Assembly: GCF_009795715.1 (NCBI RefSeq)
Contig: NZ_WTCR01000008.1
Span: 182,787 to 246,786 of the forward strand
Direction: 5' to 3'
DNA from: Labilibaculum euxinicum
GTDB lineage: Bacteria > Bacteroidota > Bacteroidia > Bacteroidales > Marinifilaceae
DNA: 64,000 nt
The notes under the pieces: generated by a model
Database searches by the model: none
What the model saw: only the letters and a program-made list of their open reading frames with translations
Told to the model about the DNA's origin: nothing
Shown here: positions 54,738 to 64,000 of the stretch, piece by piece
Numbering within the stretch: the stretch's first letter is position 1
How the letters are laid out: each line of letters opens with the position of its first letter
Program-made: the position numbers and the translations under genes

Positions 54738-55001
54738 AAACGCCAAAAAACCAATAATTTAAATGTGTCTGCATTCTGCCGTCAATATCAACACTACATT
54801 ACATAACACGCAAAGTAACTTCCAGATTCAAACTCTTCGTATTGATCATGATCTTAACGATTTCAGACACTGTTAAGGAAAATTGAAATTTACTTAACGC
54901 AATCCTTTTCAATGCCCCAAATTTTTCTTTCATTTGCAAATCTAAAATCATGTATTTTTAGACGCAAACAACTATAACAAACGGTACTTTAATTGAGAGG
55001 T

Positions 55002-56291
55002 ATGACAAAGTATGTAGAATTAAATGTAAGATCGGAGATTGGAGAATTGGAAGGTGTAATCCTTCACACTCCTGGTTCAGAAGTTGAAAACATGACTCCC
55101 GAAAATGCCGAAAGAGCTCTTTACAGTGATATTTTAAACCTATCGGTTGCAAAAGATGAATACAAACAATTAAGCGGTGTTCTTTCTGAAATTTCAGAAA
55201 CCTATCAGGTTAAAGATTTACTGGCTGATGTGCTTGCAGATGAAAAAGCCAAAGAGAATGTTATTGACCAAATTTCTGCAATGGAACCTCAGATAAGTGT
55301 TAAAGGAAACACTTACTGCATAAAAGATTTCCTGCTGGAACAGACACCCCCGGATCTTGCTTCTCTATTAATCGAAGGTGTTCCTTTAAAAAGAGACAAC
55401 CTGACTAAATTTCTGAGTAAGGAACGATATGCAATGCGGCCACTGCACAATTTTTTCTTCACCAGAGATGCTTCAATGTCAGTTCTGGATGAGGTTCTGA
55501 TTGGTAAAATGGCCAGTTCGGTTCGCGATAGAGAATCCTTGATTATGCAGGCGATTTTTGATTATACTCCTGGATTTAAAACAAAAACAGTTAATCCGAT
55601 TGATAATCCTGAAATGGATCCCAATTGTACCATTGAAGGAGGCGATGTATTAATTGCCCGTGAAGACATCATGATTATTGGTAACGGAACCCGCACATCA
55701 ACTCAGGGTATTGATTTTATTCTGGCTCAGTTACTTTGCCAAAAAGACAAAACACAACGCCATTTATTAATACAGGAGCTGCCAAGTCATCCGGAATCTT
55801 TCATTCATTTGGATATGGTATTTACCCTTTTAGATGTTGATAAATGTATGGTTTACGAACCCTTAATTATCCGTCCAAACAAATACCAAACTGTTCACAT
55901 TGCCATTGAAAACGGAAAAGTGATTTCTATCACCCGTGAAAACAATCTTCTTCAGGCTCTGAAAAAACTTGGAATGGATTTGAAACCTATTTATTGTGGC
56001 GGAAACGGAGATCCTTGGAATCAGGAGAGGGAGCAATGGCACAGCGGAGCTAACTTTTTTGCCGTTGGTCCGGGAAAAGTGATTGGTTACGGACGAAACG
56101 TTCACACCATGGATGCAATGAATAAAAACGGATTCGAAATTCTTCGTGCAAAAGACATTATTCGTCATAAAGTAGAGCTTTCCGATTACGAAAAATATGT
56201 AATAACCCTTGAGGGATCGGAATTGCCACGTGGCGGCGGCGGTGCGCGCTGCATGACTATGCCCGTTCGCCGTAAACCTGTTAACTGGTAA
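55002..56291 (+). CDS. arcA: Arginine deiminase
   Basis: Hydrolyses arginine to citrulline and ammonia. 429 residues from ATG 55002, which has a GAGAGG-type ribosome site; the TTG at 54993 is less likely. All catalytic regions are present: HTPGSEVENMTPEN, FTRDAS, EGGDVLIAREDIMIIGNG, HLDMVFTLLDVDKC and the C-terminal nucleophile Cys in GGGARCMTMPVRR. The ornithine carbamoyltransferase and carbamate kinase genes are not adjacent, so a complete ADI operon is not shown here. Confidence 0.95.
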   Translation: MTKYVELNVRSEIGELEGVILHTPGSEVENMTPENAERALYSDILNLSVAKDEYKQLSGVLSEISETYQVKDLLADVLADEKAKENVIDQISAMEPQISVKGNTYCIKDFLLEQTPPDLASLLIEGVPLKRDNLTKFLSKERYAMRPLHNFFFTRDASMSVLDEVLIGKMASSVRDRESLIMQAIFDYTPGFKTKTVNPIDNPEMDPNCTIEGGDVLIAREDIMIIGNGTRTSTQGIDFILAQLLCQKDKTQRHLLIQELPSHPESFIHLDMVFTLLDVDKCMVYEPLIIRPNKYQTVHIAIENGKVISITRENNLLQALKKLGMDLKPIYCGGNGDPWNQEREQWHSGANFFAVGPGKVIGYGRNVHTMDAMNKNGFEILRAKDIIRHKVELSDYEKYVITLEGSELPRGGGGARCMTMPVRRKPVNW

Positions 56292-56311
56292 CAATTCAAA
56301 CAAAATAAACG

Positions 56312-56342
56312 AAAGGAATCTCAAAAGGATTCCTTTTTTTAT
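56312..56342 (+). terminator. Terminator after arcA
   Basis: Stem AAAGGAATC / GATTCCTTT with a 7-base loop, then a T-run, 21 bases past the stop. Confidence 0.75.
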
Positions 56343-56389
56343 ATTTTTGTAGCCAATTCTATTATTGACCTTATATTCCAATAAAAGCA

Positions 56390-56929
56390 ATGAGAAAACT
56401 AAAAAACAGCGAGCTAAACAGAAAAAGCATCGATGAGTTTAAAGAATCTGAAAAAACTCCCATCATTATTGTTTTGGATAATGTAAGAAGCCTGAACAAT
56501 ATTGGTTCTGTTTTTCGTACATCGGATGCACTTTTGGTAGAAGCTGTATATCTTTGTGGAATTACTGCCACACCTCCACACCGCGAATTGCACAAAACTG
56601 CTTTAGGAGCGGAAGATTCTGTCTATTGGGAATATTTCGAAAAAACGGAAGATGCTGTTGCGAAATTAAAGAGTAATGGCTTTGATGTTTACTCTGTTGA
56701 ACAAGCAGAAAACAGCACATCCTTAGAAAATTTCACAATGGATTCCTCAAAGAAATATGCCTTGGTTTTTGGAAATGAAGTAAAAGGTGTTCAACAGAGT
56801 ATTGTTAGTCTTTCTGAAGGTTGTATAGAAATACCTCAGTTCGGTACCAAGCATTCTTTTAATGTATCTGTAAGCTGTGGAATCGTGCTTTGGGATCTTT
56901 TCTCAAAACTAAATTATCAGAAAAAGTAA
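56390..56929 (+). CDS. TrmH/SpoU-family RNA methyltransferase
   Basis: A 179-residue SPOUT methyltransferase with a trefoil-knot SAM site. Motif 1 LDNVRSLNNIGSVFRTSDA, motif 2 ALVFGNEVKGV and motif 3 IEIPQFGTKHSFNVSVSCG are clear. There is no N-terminal RNA-binding extension, as in TrmL/TrmH-like proteins. It probably 2'-O-methylates a tRNA; the site is not known. It lies downstream of the arcA terminator and ends 2 bases before the convergent 56932 gene. Confidence 0.92.
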   Translation: MRKLKNSELNRKSIDEFKESEKTPIIIVLDNVRSLNNIGSVFRTSDALLVEAVYLCGITATPPHRELHKTALGAEDSVYWEYFEKTEDAVAKLKSNGFDVYSVEQAENSTSLENFTMDSSKKYALVFGNEVKGVQQSIVSLSEGCIEIPQFGTKHSFNVSVSCGIVLWDLFSKLNYQKK

Positions 56930-56931
56930 GC

Positions 56932-57744
56932 TTATTCCTGAAGATTAAATTCTAAGGTAATAACGGATCCCGGAAATTCTTTTTCATATAATTTTGAAAA
57001 GCTTCGGTGCTTCACCTGTTTCCAAACTCCATCGCCTGATAAAATTTGAATTTTACCCTGATTTTGCTTTATAAACTGACGAATAGTATACAATCCAATT
57101 CCTTTATGAGCATCTTTTTCTGTTGTATGTCCGTTCTCAACAGCCCACTCGATAGCTCCTACACCATTTAACCTTTTATTAAGAATTTTATTTACGAGCA
57201 AACTAAATGGCCGCCCCTGACTTACAATGCTTATTAAAAGCTTCTTATTATAAACAGAATAATAGTGTGCAATAAAAACTTCTTTGCAGTTGCTGTGTGC
57301 GAAAGCATTCCGATAAACTTCGGCCACACACAATTGAACAGCCATTTTCAGCTGCTTATTTAATTTCACTTCAGGTCGCTCGGGAAAGATCCTCTTTTCC
57401 AAATAATCAGCCAAAGCCTCTTCATCTACCGAAGCAAACTGCTGGCATTTCACAAAACACTTCCATAAATATTTGCGGGCAGAACCATTAATCAGCTTCT
57501 TAGAATTAAATAAGTTTTGAATAGGCTCCTGCATATTCACAAGTCGGATTTTATTCTTCCTGCGCTCCAAACCGGCAATAATACTTCCCAATATGGCAAA
57601 CAAATTGGATTCAATCACCTTAGTGTTTGTAAAATTCAGAACAATTTGCTCCTCAAAGCAACTCTTTGTTTGGTGATGCATTTCCGAAAAGAAAATATAG
57701 CCTTGAAAATTGTTTACTACTTTATATGGGAATTGAATTTCCAT
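56932..57744 (-). CDS. STAS-like/HATPase domain protein
   Basis: 270 residues, soluble. The N-terminal 100 residues resemble a STAS-type domain (EEQIVLNFTNTKVIESNLFA). The C-terminal part (about 130-265) is a GHKL ATPase of the anti-sigma-kinase type: N-box VAEVYRNAFAHSN and G-box AHKGIGLYTIRQFIKQN. There is no phosphoacceptor histidine domain. It could be a serine kinase or switch protein in a partner-switching system, but no PP2C phosphatase or sigma partner is next to it. Function inferred only from fold. Confidence 0.8.
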   Translation of the reverse strand: MEIQFPYKVVNNFQGYIFFSEMHHQTKSCFEEQIVLNFTNTKVIESNLFAILGSIIAGLERRKNKIRLVNMQEPIQNLFNSKKLINGSARKYLWKCFVKCQQFASVDEEALADYLEKRIFPERPEVKLNKQLKMAVQLCVAEVYRNAFAHSNCKEVFIAHYYSVYNKKLLISIVSQGRPFSLLVNKILNKRLNGVGAIEWAVENGHTTEKDAHKGIGLYTIRQFIKQNQGKIQILSGDGVWKQVKHRSFSKLYEKEFPGSVITLEFNLQE

Positions 57745-57836
57745 TCTACAATCAAATTAATTCATTATTTCACTGATAATAGTGAGAAGACGAAGATAAA
57801 AAATCTACTGAATAAATGCATTACAAGAATAAAAAA

Positions 57837-57858
57837 AGCGACCCATAAATGGGTCGCT
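57837..57858 (-). terminator. Terminator after the TPR lipoprotein gene
   Basis: Perfect 9-bp stem AGCGACCCA / TGGGTCGCT, loop TAAA on the plus strand, then a T-run on the minus strand. Confidence 0.75.
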
Positions 57859-57882
57859 TCTCAATATTTTAGGAATAATTAA

Positions 57883-59607
57883 TTATTCAACAATAGCTTT
57901 GAATTTAGCATCTTCGAAAACTTTAGCAAATTCCATGTCGGTTTTTGCAGCAGCTTTTAAAGAAGCATCTTTAGCAACAGCTGTTTCAAGGTTTGTGAAA
58001 ACAAGGTTATTGTTATCAGTTCTTGCACCAACAACAGCTTTCAAATAATAAACTATTGCATCATCGCTGGTGTTAGCATTTAGTTTGTCTAAAGCAACAT
58101 TGTATTTTCCAACAAGGATGTTAGCCAATGCAGCATTAGCAGCAGTACACTCACCAAATTGCTTAACAGCTGTATCGTATTGTGCTTTTTTAACTGCAAC
58201 AATACCTAAATTGTAATTTACTTCGTTTCCAGCTCCTGTTGCAGCTCCGAAAAGAACTTCAGCTTCGCTTACATTACCGTTTACTAACTCAACAGCACCT
58301 AAGTTGTTTTTAACAACAGGATTGTTTGCAGATAGCTGATCAGCTTTTTCAAAGTTAGATTTAGCCTCAGATACTTTATTCATTCCGAATAAGATCATAC
58401 CAGCATCGTTATAACCTCTCCAATCGTTAGAAAATTGCTTTTTAGCAGCTTCATAAACAGCTAATTTATCTTTAGCAGAATCAACTAATGTAGCAGCAAA
58501 TAATAATTCTTCAACATTCAATTCAGAAGGGTTGCTTAAAGCAAGAGACTTTAATTCAGCATCAGTTTTTCCAATTAGGTCAACGTTAACAGTAAATTTA
58601 GCTCTTCTCAATTTAGGAAGTACTTCTTTTTTAACTTCGTCAAAAGCAGCAGAAATGTTTCTGATTTCTTTTTCACGTACTTCAGGATCTGAATACATTG
58701 AAAGAACACGCAAAATCAACTCTTTATCTTGAATATTAGAAGCTTTCATTAATTCCTGGAATCCAGCCCAATCTTCAGGAGTAACTTTGCTTTTAAAGAA
58801 TTCTTCAGCAGCATAATCACTCATTTTAGCTTTCTTCATTTCTTTTTTAATGTACTTAGAAGAAGAACCTTCACGTTTAGTAGCTAACTTCTCATTAAAA
58901 TCCTGCTTTCCATCCGGAGATGCATAAGCCGCAACTTCAACACCTTTGTATTCTTTATTCTCATCCATCTTAGCAGCATCCAAATATGCTTTAAGAGCAG
59001 TAATGTCATCAGCTTTCATTTCTGACCAACGAACTTGAGCGCTGTTAATCAAGTAATGAAGATCTGCTTCTTTACTTTCAGGAATAATTCTTTGGAAAGC
59101 ATCTTTTCCAACAATACTACGTGGAGCATTTTGAACCAAAGTAGCAGTAGCGATAACACCATCAGCAACTTTATAAGGATCAAATTCCTGAGACTTATCA
59201 CCTTTACTTCCAACCATTCTTACTTCAAGGTCAGAAATTCTCATCGCTTGCTCATAAGGGATTTTTCCTGTATAAGTGATTGTTTTACCTGTTTCGTAAG
59301 GAACAACTGTATTGTTTCCTTGAACTTTTTCACCTTGCAAAGTTTTTGAAGGGAAAGCTTTCTCTCCTGATTCAAACTTTAAAACCGGAGTTGCAACTAA
59401 AACAACATTCTTGTTGAAATACTTTGCAGGAATATTAACAGTGATTTTTACATCAACCATATCTGCATGAGCTTCCAAAACCTCAGGAGTCACTTGATAC
59501 TTGATGTTACTTGCTTCTTTCTTCATTTTGCTCAATCCTGCACAACTCGTAAGAACTGCAACTGATAACAGCAAAGAAGCTAGGGAAATAACCTTTGATC
59601 TTTTCAT
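57883..59607 (-). CDS. OmpA-like/TPR lipoprotein
   Basis: 574 residues. Lipoprotein signal with lipobox VLTSC (Cys22). Residues about 35-180 form a beta-rich domain. Residues about 185-355 include an OmpA-like segment (VEVAAYASPDGKQDFNEKLA, with TKREGSSSKYI) of the kind that binds peptidoglycan. The C-terminal third is TPR-like helical repeats (YNDAGMILFGMNKVSEAKS, VNYNLGIVAVKKAQYDTA). It is likely an abundant outer-membrane-attached lipoprotein linking to the wall. Codon use is that of a well-expressed gene. Single gene with a strong terminator. Confidence 0.85.
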   Translation of the reverse strand: MKRSKVISLASLLLSVAVLTSCAGLSKMKKEASNIKYQVTPEVLEAHADMVDVKITVNIPAKYFNKNVVLVATPVLKFESGEKAFPSKTLQGEKVQGNNTVVPYETGKTITYTGKIPYEQAMRISDLEVRMVGSKGDKSQEFDPYKVADGVIATATLVQNAPRSIVGKDAFQRIIPESKEADLHYLINSAQVRWSEMKADDITALKAYLDAAKMDENKEYKGVEVAAYASPDGKQDFNEKLATKREGSSSKYIKKEMKKAKMSDYAAEEFFKSKVTPEDWAGFQELMKASNIQDKELILRVLSMYSDPEVREKEIRNISAAFDEVKKEVLPKLRRAKFTVNVDLIGKTDAELKSLALSNPSELNVEELLFAATLVDSAKDKLAVYEAAKKQFSNDWRGYNDAGMILFGMNKVSEAKSNFEKADQLSANNPVVKNNLGAVELVNGNVSEAEVLFGAATGAGNEVNYNLGIVAVKKAQYDTAVKQFGECTAANAALANILVGKYNVALDKLNANTSDDAIVYYLKAVVGARTDNNNLVFTNLETAVAKDASLKAAAKTDMEFAKVFEDAKFKAIVE

Positions 59608-59722
59608 AACAACTACTTAATTATTTTAACTTTAAACATTATAATCTAGTTCAAAAACAAATTTAAGAAAATTTTATGCAAATTAAATCGATTCGATAAT
59701 TTTATTTGATATAACAAGGCCT

Positions 59723-60358
59723 TCAGAGAATAATTCTATTTACCCCCTTTTTGCAGTTAAAATTGAATATCGTATCTGAAACTTTATTGTAATCATCTTG
59801 ATTATTAACGAAATCGATGCTATTTGTATCTATAACAAGAAAACTAAGTTCCTGTTGTTGTTTAAAGAACCCGAAATAACTATCCTGTATTTTCTGCAAA
59901 TAATCTGCTGAAATTTCCTGTTCATACTCTCTCCCTCTGCTCTTTATGTTGTTTAAGAGCTTATCTACATTTGAATGAAGATAGACATATAAATCTGGTT
60001 TTGGTAAGGAGTTATAAATAATATGAAAAAACTGCCGATACAGACTATACTCATCATCCTTAAGCGTTTGCTTCGAAAAAATCAATGATTTCATAAAGTA
60101 ATAATCCGCAATAGTAAATGATTTAAATAAATCTCTCTCGCTTAGTTCCTTTTTTAACTGATTGTATCGGTCTGCTAAAAAAGACATCTCCAAAGGAAAT
60201 GAATACTTATCCGGATCCTTATAAAATTTGGGTAAAAACGGATTATTTGCGAACTGCTCCAAAATGAGCTTCGCATTATATTGTTCAGCAATCTTATGAG
60301 AGAGTGAGGTTTTACCAGCACCAATATTTCCTTCTATTACGATAAATTTATAATCCAT
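59723..60358 (-). CDS. Deoxynucleoside kinase
   Basis: A 211-residue kinase of the dNK/dGK family that phosphorylates deoxynucleosides for salvage. P-loop EGNIGAGKTSLSHKIAEQ near the N-terminus, LEMSFLADRYNQLKKEL (DRY in place of the usual DRS) and the LID-like arginines in NIKSRGREYEQEIS. ATG 60358 is used because the conserved start is MDYKFIVIEGNIGAGK; a longer frame from 60406 adds an unlikely extension. With tdk it covers thymidine and purine deoxynucleosides. Confidence 0.92.
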   Translation of the reverse strand: MDYKFIVIEGNIGAGKTSLSHKIAEQYNAKLILEQFANNPFLPKFYKDPDKYSFPLEMSFLADRYNQLKKELSERDLFKSFTIADYYFMKSLIFSKQTLKDDEYSLYRQFFHIIYNSLPKPDLYVYLHSNVDKLLNNIKSRGREYEQEISADYLQKIQDSYFGFFKQQQELSFLVIDTNSIDFVNNQDDYNKVSDTIFNFNCKKGVNRIIL

Positions 60359-60430
60359 TAATAGTGAGTTACAGATTTGGAGACATAAAAATAGAAAATG
60401 AGGCACAAATATCAGGCTTTTTTATAAAAA

Positions 60431-60469
60431 AGGAAGAGCCATTGCAAATAAAATAGTAACAATGACTCT
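60431..60469 (-). terminator. Hairpin terminator after the 60532 gene
   Basis: On the minus strand AAGAGTCATTG / CAATGGCTCTT (one mismatch), then CCTTTTTTAT. Confidence 0.45.
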
Positions 60470-60531
60470 TAGCTATAATAAAATTGGAAAAGTCCATCTA
60501 TTTATTCGAATTTGATATTCTTTTTTTTAGT

Positions 60532-61020
60532 CTAAATCTGTTTTCCCTCCCGAACTAAAATCCTGTCTTTTCTGCTCCCCAGAACATTTCCGACGAACAT
60601 TCCAATTCCAGAAGTCAGAAAAAACACTGACGGGTTGAAACTATAAAATATCCCATAAGACAAAAGAAGCCCTAAAACAGCTCCAAGGAATGTGTATGTT
60701 GCGGAATAAGTATAAGTGAAATAATGGGCCTGAAAAACTTTATGCTTATCCTTTAAATGCTTTAGCAAGCTTTCAACTTTTTTCTCATATTCACTTTTAT
60801 TTACGCCTGACTTGTTAATTAATCGATCCAACTCCAGAACGATAGTTTCCAACTCTTTTCGGGCATATTTGCATTCTAAACAACTTTTATCATTGTTTAA
60901 GTGCTTTGCTATTCTTTTCAGTTTTTCAATTTGATAAAATCGATAGTCGCGTACTGATATATAAAGATCAATTTGTTCATCAATTTCATTTGAAATTTTG
61001 TCTACCCAATTTTCATCCAT
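60532..61020 (-). CDS. Hypothetical membrane protein with CxxC
   Basis: 162 residues, no family recognised. A long helical, probably coiled-coil N-terminal part (about 1-95) includes the CLEC motif near residue 47. Two closely spaced membrane helices follow (about 107-123, 128-146, rich in Gly), and a short basic tail. The helical pair with glycines could be a hairpin membrane anchor. It is monocistronic, between pnp and the kinase gene. Confidence 0.7.
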   Translation of the reverse strand: MDENWVDKISNEIDEQIDLYISVRDYRFYQIEKLKRIAKHLNNDKSCLECKYARKELETIVLELDRLINKSGVNKSEYEKKVESLLKHLKDKHKVFQAHYFTYTYSATYTFLGAVLGLLLSYGIFYSFNPSVFFLTSGIGMFVGNVLGSRKDRILVREGKQI

Positions 61021-61074
61021 AAGGCCGATTCTGTTTTAGAAGTTTTAAAGTTAGACATTCAACTAATAACAAAA

Positions 61075-61102
61075 AAAAATCCCGGAATAAATCCAGGATT
61101 TC
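61075..61102 (-). terminator. Terminator after pnp
   Basis: On the minus strand AAATCC / GGATTT around a 15-16 base loop with partial pairing, followed by a T-run; 20 bases past the stop. Confidence 0.55.
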
Positions 61103-61121
61103 CAATCATATATTTGATTTT

Positions 61122-63254
61122 CTATTTCTCCTCTTTCTCAGGCTTAGGCAACAAAGCTTTTCTCGAAAGTTTCAGTTTACCCGACTTAGCGTCAACTTCG
61201 ATAAGTTTTACCTCAATAATCTGACCTTCTTTCAAAACTTCATCAACTGTATTTAATCTTCTGTGTTCAATTTCAGAAATATGCAGCAAACCATCTTTTC
61301 CTGGAAGAACTTCAACAAAAGCACCAAAAGCAACTATTGATTTTACTTTTCCTTTGTAGATTTCTCCAACTTCAGGAATTGCAACAATACCTTTAATACG
61401 AGCTAAAGCTGCATCAATTGCTTCTTTATTATTAGCAGAAATATCAACAACACCTTTATTGTCAATTTCCTCAATAACAAGAACAGCACCTGTTGATTCT
61501 TGAATTTCTTGAATAATTTTTCCACCTGGTCCGATTACTGCACCGATCATATCTTTTGGAATTTCAATAGATACAATACGCGGAGCATGAGGTTTCAAAT
61601 CTTCTCTTGGTTCACTAATAGTTTCCTTAATTTTTCCAAGAATATGTAGACGACCCAAACGTGCCTGATCTAATGCTTGAGCTAAAACTTCGTAAGGAAG
61701 TCCGTCAACTTTTATATCCATTTGAGTAGCTGTAATACCATCTTTAGTACCAGTTACTTTAAAATCCATATCTCCCAAGTGATCTTCATCACCAAGAATA
61801 TCAGACAATACAGCATATTTCTCAGCACCTTTTGTTGAGATCAACCCCATCGCAATACCAGTTACCGGATTTTTAATCTTAATACCTGCATCCATCAACG
61901 CCAATGTTCCTGCACATACAGTAGCCATTGAAGATGAACCGTTAGATTCCAAGATATCAGAAACTACACGAATTGCATATGGAGAATCGCTAGGAATCAT
62001 CCCTTTTAAAGCTCTAAAAGCAAGATTTCCATGACCAACTTCTCTACGGCTAATACCACGCGAAGGACGGGCATCTCCAGTTGAAAATGAAGGGAAATTA
62101 TAATGAAGCACAAATTTCTCTTTTCCTCTGTACAATACATCATCCACCATTTTCTCATCCAACTTAGTCCCTAAAGTAACCGAAGTTAATGATTGTGTTT
62201 CACCTCTGGTAAATATAGCAGAACCGTGCGCACCTGGTAAATAATCAATTTCAGACCAGATTGGACGAATTTCGTCAGTCTTACGACCATCTAAACGTAC
62301 ACGATCTTCTAAAACCATTTCTCGAACAGCGTCTTTTTCAACATCGTGATAGTAACGACCAATCAAAGACTTGTTAATCTCTAAAGCGTCTTTACCTTCA
62401 GAATATTCAGCGATAAACTCTTCTTTTATTGCACCAAATGCATCAGAACGTTCATGCTTATTTGGGTTTTGTAATCTTGCTGCGGCTAATACCTTAGCAT
62501 ATGTTTTATCCACGATTAACTGACGAAGTTCTTCATCATTAGTTTCGTGACAATATTCTCTTTTAACAGTTTTACCTGTTAGTTCAGCCAACTCAACTTG
62601 AACCTGGCATTGAACTTTAATAGCTTCATGACCGAATTTGATAGCTTCCAGCATTTCAGCTTCAGAAATTTCAGACATTTCACCTTCAACCATCATGATG
62701 TTATCCATGGTAGCAGCAATAATCATATCAAGATCAGCAGTTTCTAATTCTGTACGAGATGGATTAATTATCATTTTGCCATCGATTCGGGCAACACGAA
62801 CTTCAGAAATTGGTTCTGAGAATGGAACATCTGATACTGCGATCGCTGCAGATGCAGCTAAGCCTGCAAGAGCGTCAGGCATATCATCGGCATCAACCGA
62901 AATAAGGTTAATGGAAACAAAAGTCTCTGCGTGGTAATCTGCAGGGAATAATGGACGTAGAGCACGATCCACAAGACGACAAACAAGAATTTCATAATCT
63001 GAAGGTCTGCCTTCACGTTTCATGAAACCTCCAGGAAATCTACCCAATGCGCTGAATTTCTCCTTATATTCAACCGACAAAGGCATAAAATCAACATCCG
63101 CTTTTGCATCTTTTGCAGACACAACAGTAGCCAACAACATGGTCTTACCCATTTTAACTACAACAGCTCCATCAGCTTGTTTTGCTAACTTCCCTGTTTC
63201 AATTGTGATGGACCTTCCATCACCTAATTCAATTATTTTTTCAATCACTTTCAT
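61122..63254 (-). CDS. pnp: Polynucleotide phosphorylase
   Basis: 3'-5' phosphorolytic exoribonuclease and core mRNA decay enzyme. 710 residues with the complete domain order: RNase PH 1 (about 1-145), helical domain, RNase PH 2 (about 320-545, [25 protein letters not shown]), KH ([15 protein letters not shown]) and S1 ([19 protein letters not shown]). It lies downstream of rpsO on the same strand, the classic rpsO-pnp order, but a strong hairpin separates the two. Confidence 0.97.
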   Translation of the reverse strand: MKVIEKIIELGDGRSITIETGKLAKQADGAVVVKMGKTMLLATVVSAKDAKADVDFMPLSVEYKEKFSALGRFPGGFMKREGRPSDYEILVCRLVDRALRPLFPADYHAETFVSINLISVDADDMPDALAGLAASAAIAVSDVPFSEPISEVRVARIDGKMIINPSRTELETADLDMIIAATMDNIMMVEGEMSEISEAEMLEAIKFGHEAIKVQCQVQVELAELTGKTVKREYCHETNDEELRQLIVDKTYAKVLAAARLQNPNKHERSDAFGAIKEEFIAEYSEGKDALEINKSLIGRYYHDVEKDAVREMVLEDRVRLDGRKTDEIRPIWSEIDYLPGAHGSAIFTRGETQSLTSVTLGTKLDEKMVDDVLYRGKEKFVLHYNFPSFSTGDARPSRGISRREVGHGNLAFRALKGMIPSDSPYAIRVVSDILESNGSSSMATVCAGTLALMDAGIKIKNPVTGIAMGLISTKGAEKYAVLSDILGDEDHLGDMDFKVTGTKDGITATQMDIKVDGLPYEVLAQALDQARLGRLHILGKIKETISEPREDLKPHAPRIVSIEIPKDMIGAVIGPGGKIIQEIQESTGAVLVIEEIDNKGVVDISANNKEAIDAALARIKGIVAIPEVGEIYKGKVKSIVAFGAFVEVLPGKDGLLHISEIEHRRLNTVDEVLKEGQIIEVKLIEVDAKSGKLKLSRKALLPKPEKEEK

Positions 63255-63318
63255 CTTTGTGTAGTTTATTTCAAACTCTTTTTAGGATAAGCAACAGGAT
63301 GTCGCTATATATTATAAA

Positions 63319-63346
63319 AAGCAATCCCGATTACTCGGGATTGCTT
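63319..63346 (-). terminator. Hairpin between rpsO and pnp
   Basis: Perfect 12-bp stem AAGCAATCCCGA / TCGGGATTGCTT, 4-base loop, then TTTATAAT on the minus strand. It is either the rpsO terminator or a partial terminator/processing site controlling pnp. In E. coli a hairpin here is an RNase III site used in PNPase autocontrol. Confidence 0.7.
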
Positions 63347-63356
63347 TAATATGATA

Positions 63357-63626
63357 TTATTTACGAATATTTAAAGCTTTGATAATAGCTCTGTATCTTT
63401 CAATATCTTTTGCTTTTAAGTAATCAAGGAAGTTTCTTCTCTTACCTACTAGCAATTGCAGTGCACGTTGGGTACTGTAATCTTTTCTGTTTTTCTTTAA
63501 ATGTTCAGTCAAGTGACTGATACGGTATGAAAACAAAGCTACTTGTGATTCTGCAGTCCCAGTATCTTTGTTAGACTTCCCGTACTTCTCGAAAAGCTCT
63601 TGCTTTTTCTCTGCTGATAAATACAT
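63357..63626 (-). CDS. rpsO: Ribosomal protein S15
   Basis: 89 residues from ATG 63626, which gives the standard start MYLSAEKKQELFEKYGKS; the frame extends further upstream but that part is not conserved. Full S15 pattern: DTGTAESQVALFSYRISHLT, HLKKNRKDYSTQRALQLLVG and KRRNFLDYLKAKD. It binds 16S rRNA in the platform of the small subunit. Its own promoter and a strong hairpin after the stop are visible. Confidence 0.97.
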   Translation of the reverse strand: MYLSAEKKQELFEKYGKSNKDTGTAESQVALFSYRISHLTEHLKKNRKDYSTQRALQLLVGKRRNFLDYLKAKDIERYRAIIKALNIRK

Positions 63627-63685
63627 AATTCTTTTATTTGAAAATTTAAAATTTATATTACTGATTGCCTTATACAATCAGTTCG

Positions 63686-63715
63686 CAAAATTAAGCAATA
63701 TTTTCTACAAAGCAA
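63686..63715 (-). promoter_or_regulatory. Promoter for rpsO
   Basis: On the minus strand TTG (63715-63713), 19 bases, then TAATTTTG (63693-63686), an exact TAnnTTTG with good spacing, about 60 bases before the ATG. Confidence 0.5.
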
Positions 63716-63851
63716 GATATAGCAATAAAAAACATCCATTCAAAATGCTGAATTAATGAAAATTACTTCTATTACAGGCTTATCTGCTATTTCAAATTGT
63801 CTCTAAAAAAAGATTTCCTTCCGGGTTTCTCAGCAAAATTAAATTTCAGGC

Positions 63852-63890
63852 AAAAAAAAAAGAGTCTCATTCCATTGGAACAAGACTCTT
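63852..63890 (-). terminator. rRNA operon terminator
   Basis: On the minus strand AAGAGTCT...AGACTCTT with inner pairing GTTCC/GGAAT, then a run of about ten Ts, 9 bases past the 5S rRNA end. Confidence 0.8.
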
Positions 63891-63898
63891 TAAAAGTT

Positions 63899-64000
<102 letters not shown>

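Larger units (their letters stand above)
53926..54957. other. Gene-free region with several inverted repeats
   Basis: About 1 kb without a supported gene. It holds TTCAAACCT/AGGTTTGAA (54177-54185, 54238-54246), the hairpin TTTCTTGT/ACAAGAAA near 54295-54316, the repeat copy at 54618-54697 and the palindrome at 54700-54737. The short open frames here are not credible. Confidence 0.6.

Noticed and set aside
54515..54754. 79-codon minus-strand frame
   Set aside because: It runs through the 38-bp palindrome and the dispersed repeat, so the frame is accidental.
55863..56390. 175-codon minus-strand frame over the end of arcA
   Set aside because: Overlaps the conserved arcA C-terminus, including its catalytic cysteine region, and the arcA terminator.

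Overview
The window looks like a chromosomal segment of a low-GC member of the Bacteroidota, most likely Bacteroidales/Marinilabiliales (inference). The evidence is a MurF-Alr fusion, type IX secretion (T9SS) proteins (PorP/SprF family, gliding-motility C-terminal domain), DUF4294 and DUF6261 proteins, a radical-SAM/lipoprotein pair of a type seen in Bacteroidetes, and many TAnnTTTG -7 promoter boxes. Most of the window is housekeeping. There is no tRNA, CRISPR array, intact insertion sequence or prophage. A 5S rRNA (minus strand) runs off the right edge.

Layout. 0-7.6 kb: nadE, a Crp/Fnr regulator, murF-alr with tdk, a small conserved protein and rsmI. 7.6-20.8 kb: one large minus-strand surface-protein cluster. 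In transcription order it holds a 1775-residue CUB/HYR adhesin, five paralogous secreted proteins, an 842-residue Ig-repeat protein with a T9SS type B C-terminal domain, and a PorP/SprF-like outer-membrane protein. 20.8-23.6 kb: a 1-kb gene-free stretch, a decayed gene, a HAD phosphatase and a candidate structured RNA with its own promoter and terminator. 23.6-38 kb: dnaB, ispE, a biotin-dependent carboxyltransferase with its carrier protein, tgt-lptF/G, then a plus-strand run of glycosyltransferase, ECF sigma factor, rsmG, rpmH, PASTA protein, rluD-like and ddl. 38-48.6 kb: gcvP, an MBL hydrolase, thpR, elbB, a radical-SAM/lipoprotein pair with a 20-bp repeat array in front, a DUF4294 protein and ggt. 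48.6-55 kb is the most accessory-looking part: dispersed repeats, a GH43 glycosidase, a two-gene metallo-hydrolase/membrane-protein unit between inverted repeats, a DUF6261 gene, a 42-bp tandem repeat and a perfect 38-bp palindrome. 55-64 kb: arcA, a SpoU methyltransferase, a STAS/ATPase protein, a TPR/OmpA-like lipoprotein, a deoxynucleoside kinase, pnp, rpsO and 5S rRNA.

The most interesting system is the 8.9-20.8 kb cluster. The five small exported proteins share a two-domain plan (A = Ig/PKD-like with a W..GTY core, B = second beta domain), one conserved cysteine in each domain, and a C-terminal tail with consensus P-x-x-[S/T/G]-x-I. The giant first protein has the tail but no A domain. 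The last protein starts with A-B-A and ends with the T9SS anchor domain. I infer a modular surface filament encoded tip to base, with the PorP/SprF protein as its outer-membrane partner. No element here was tested; all family calls come from reading the sequence.
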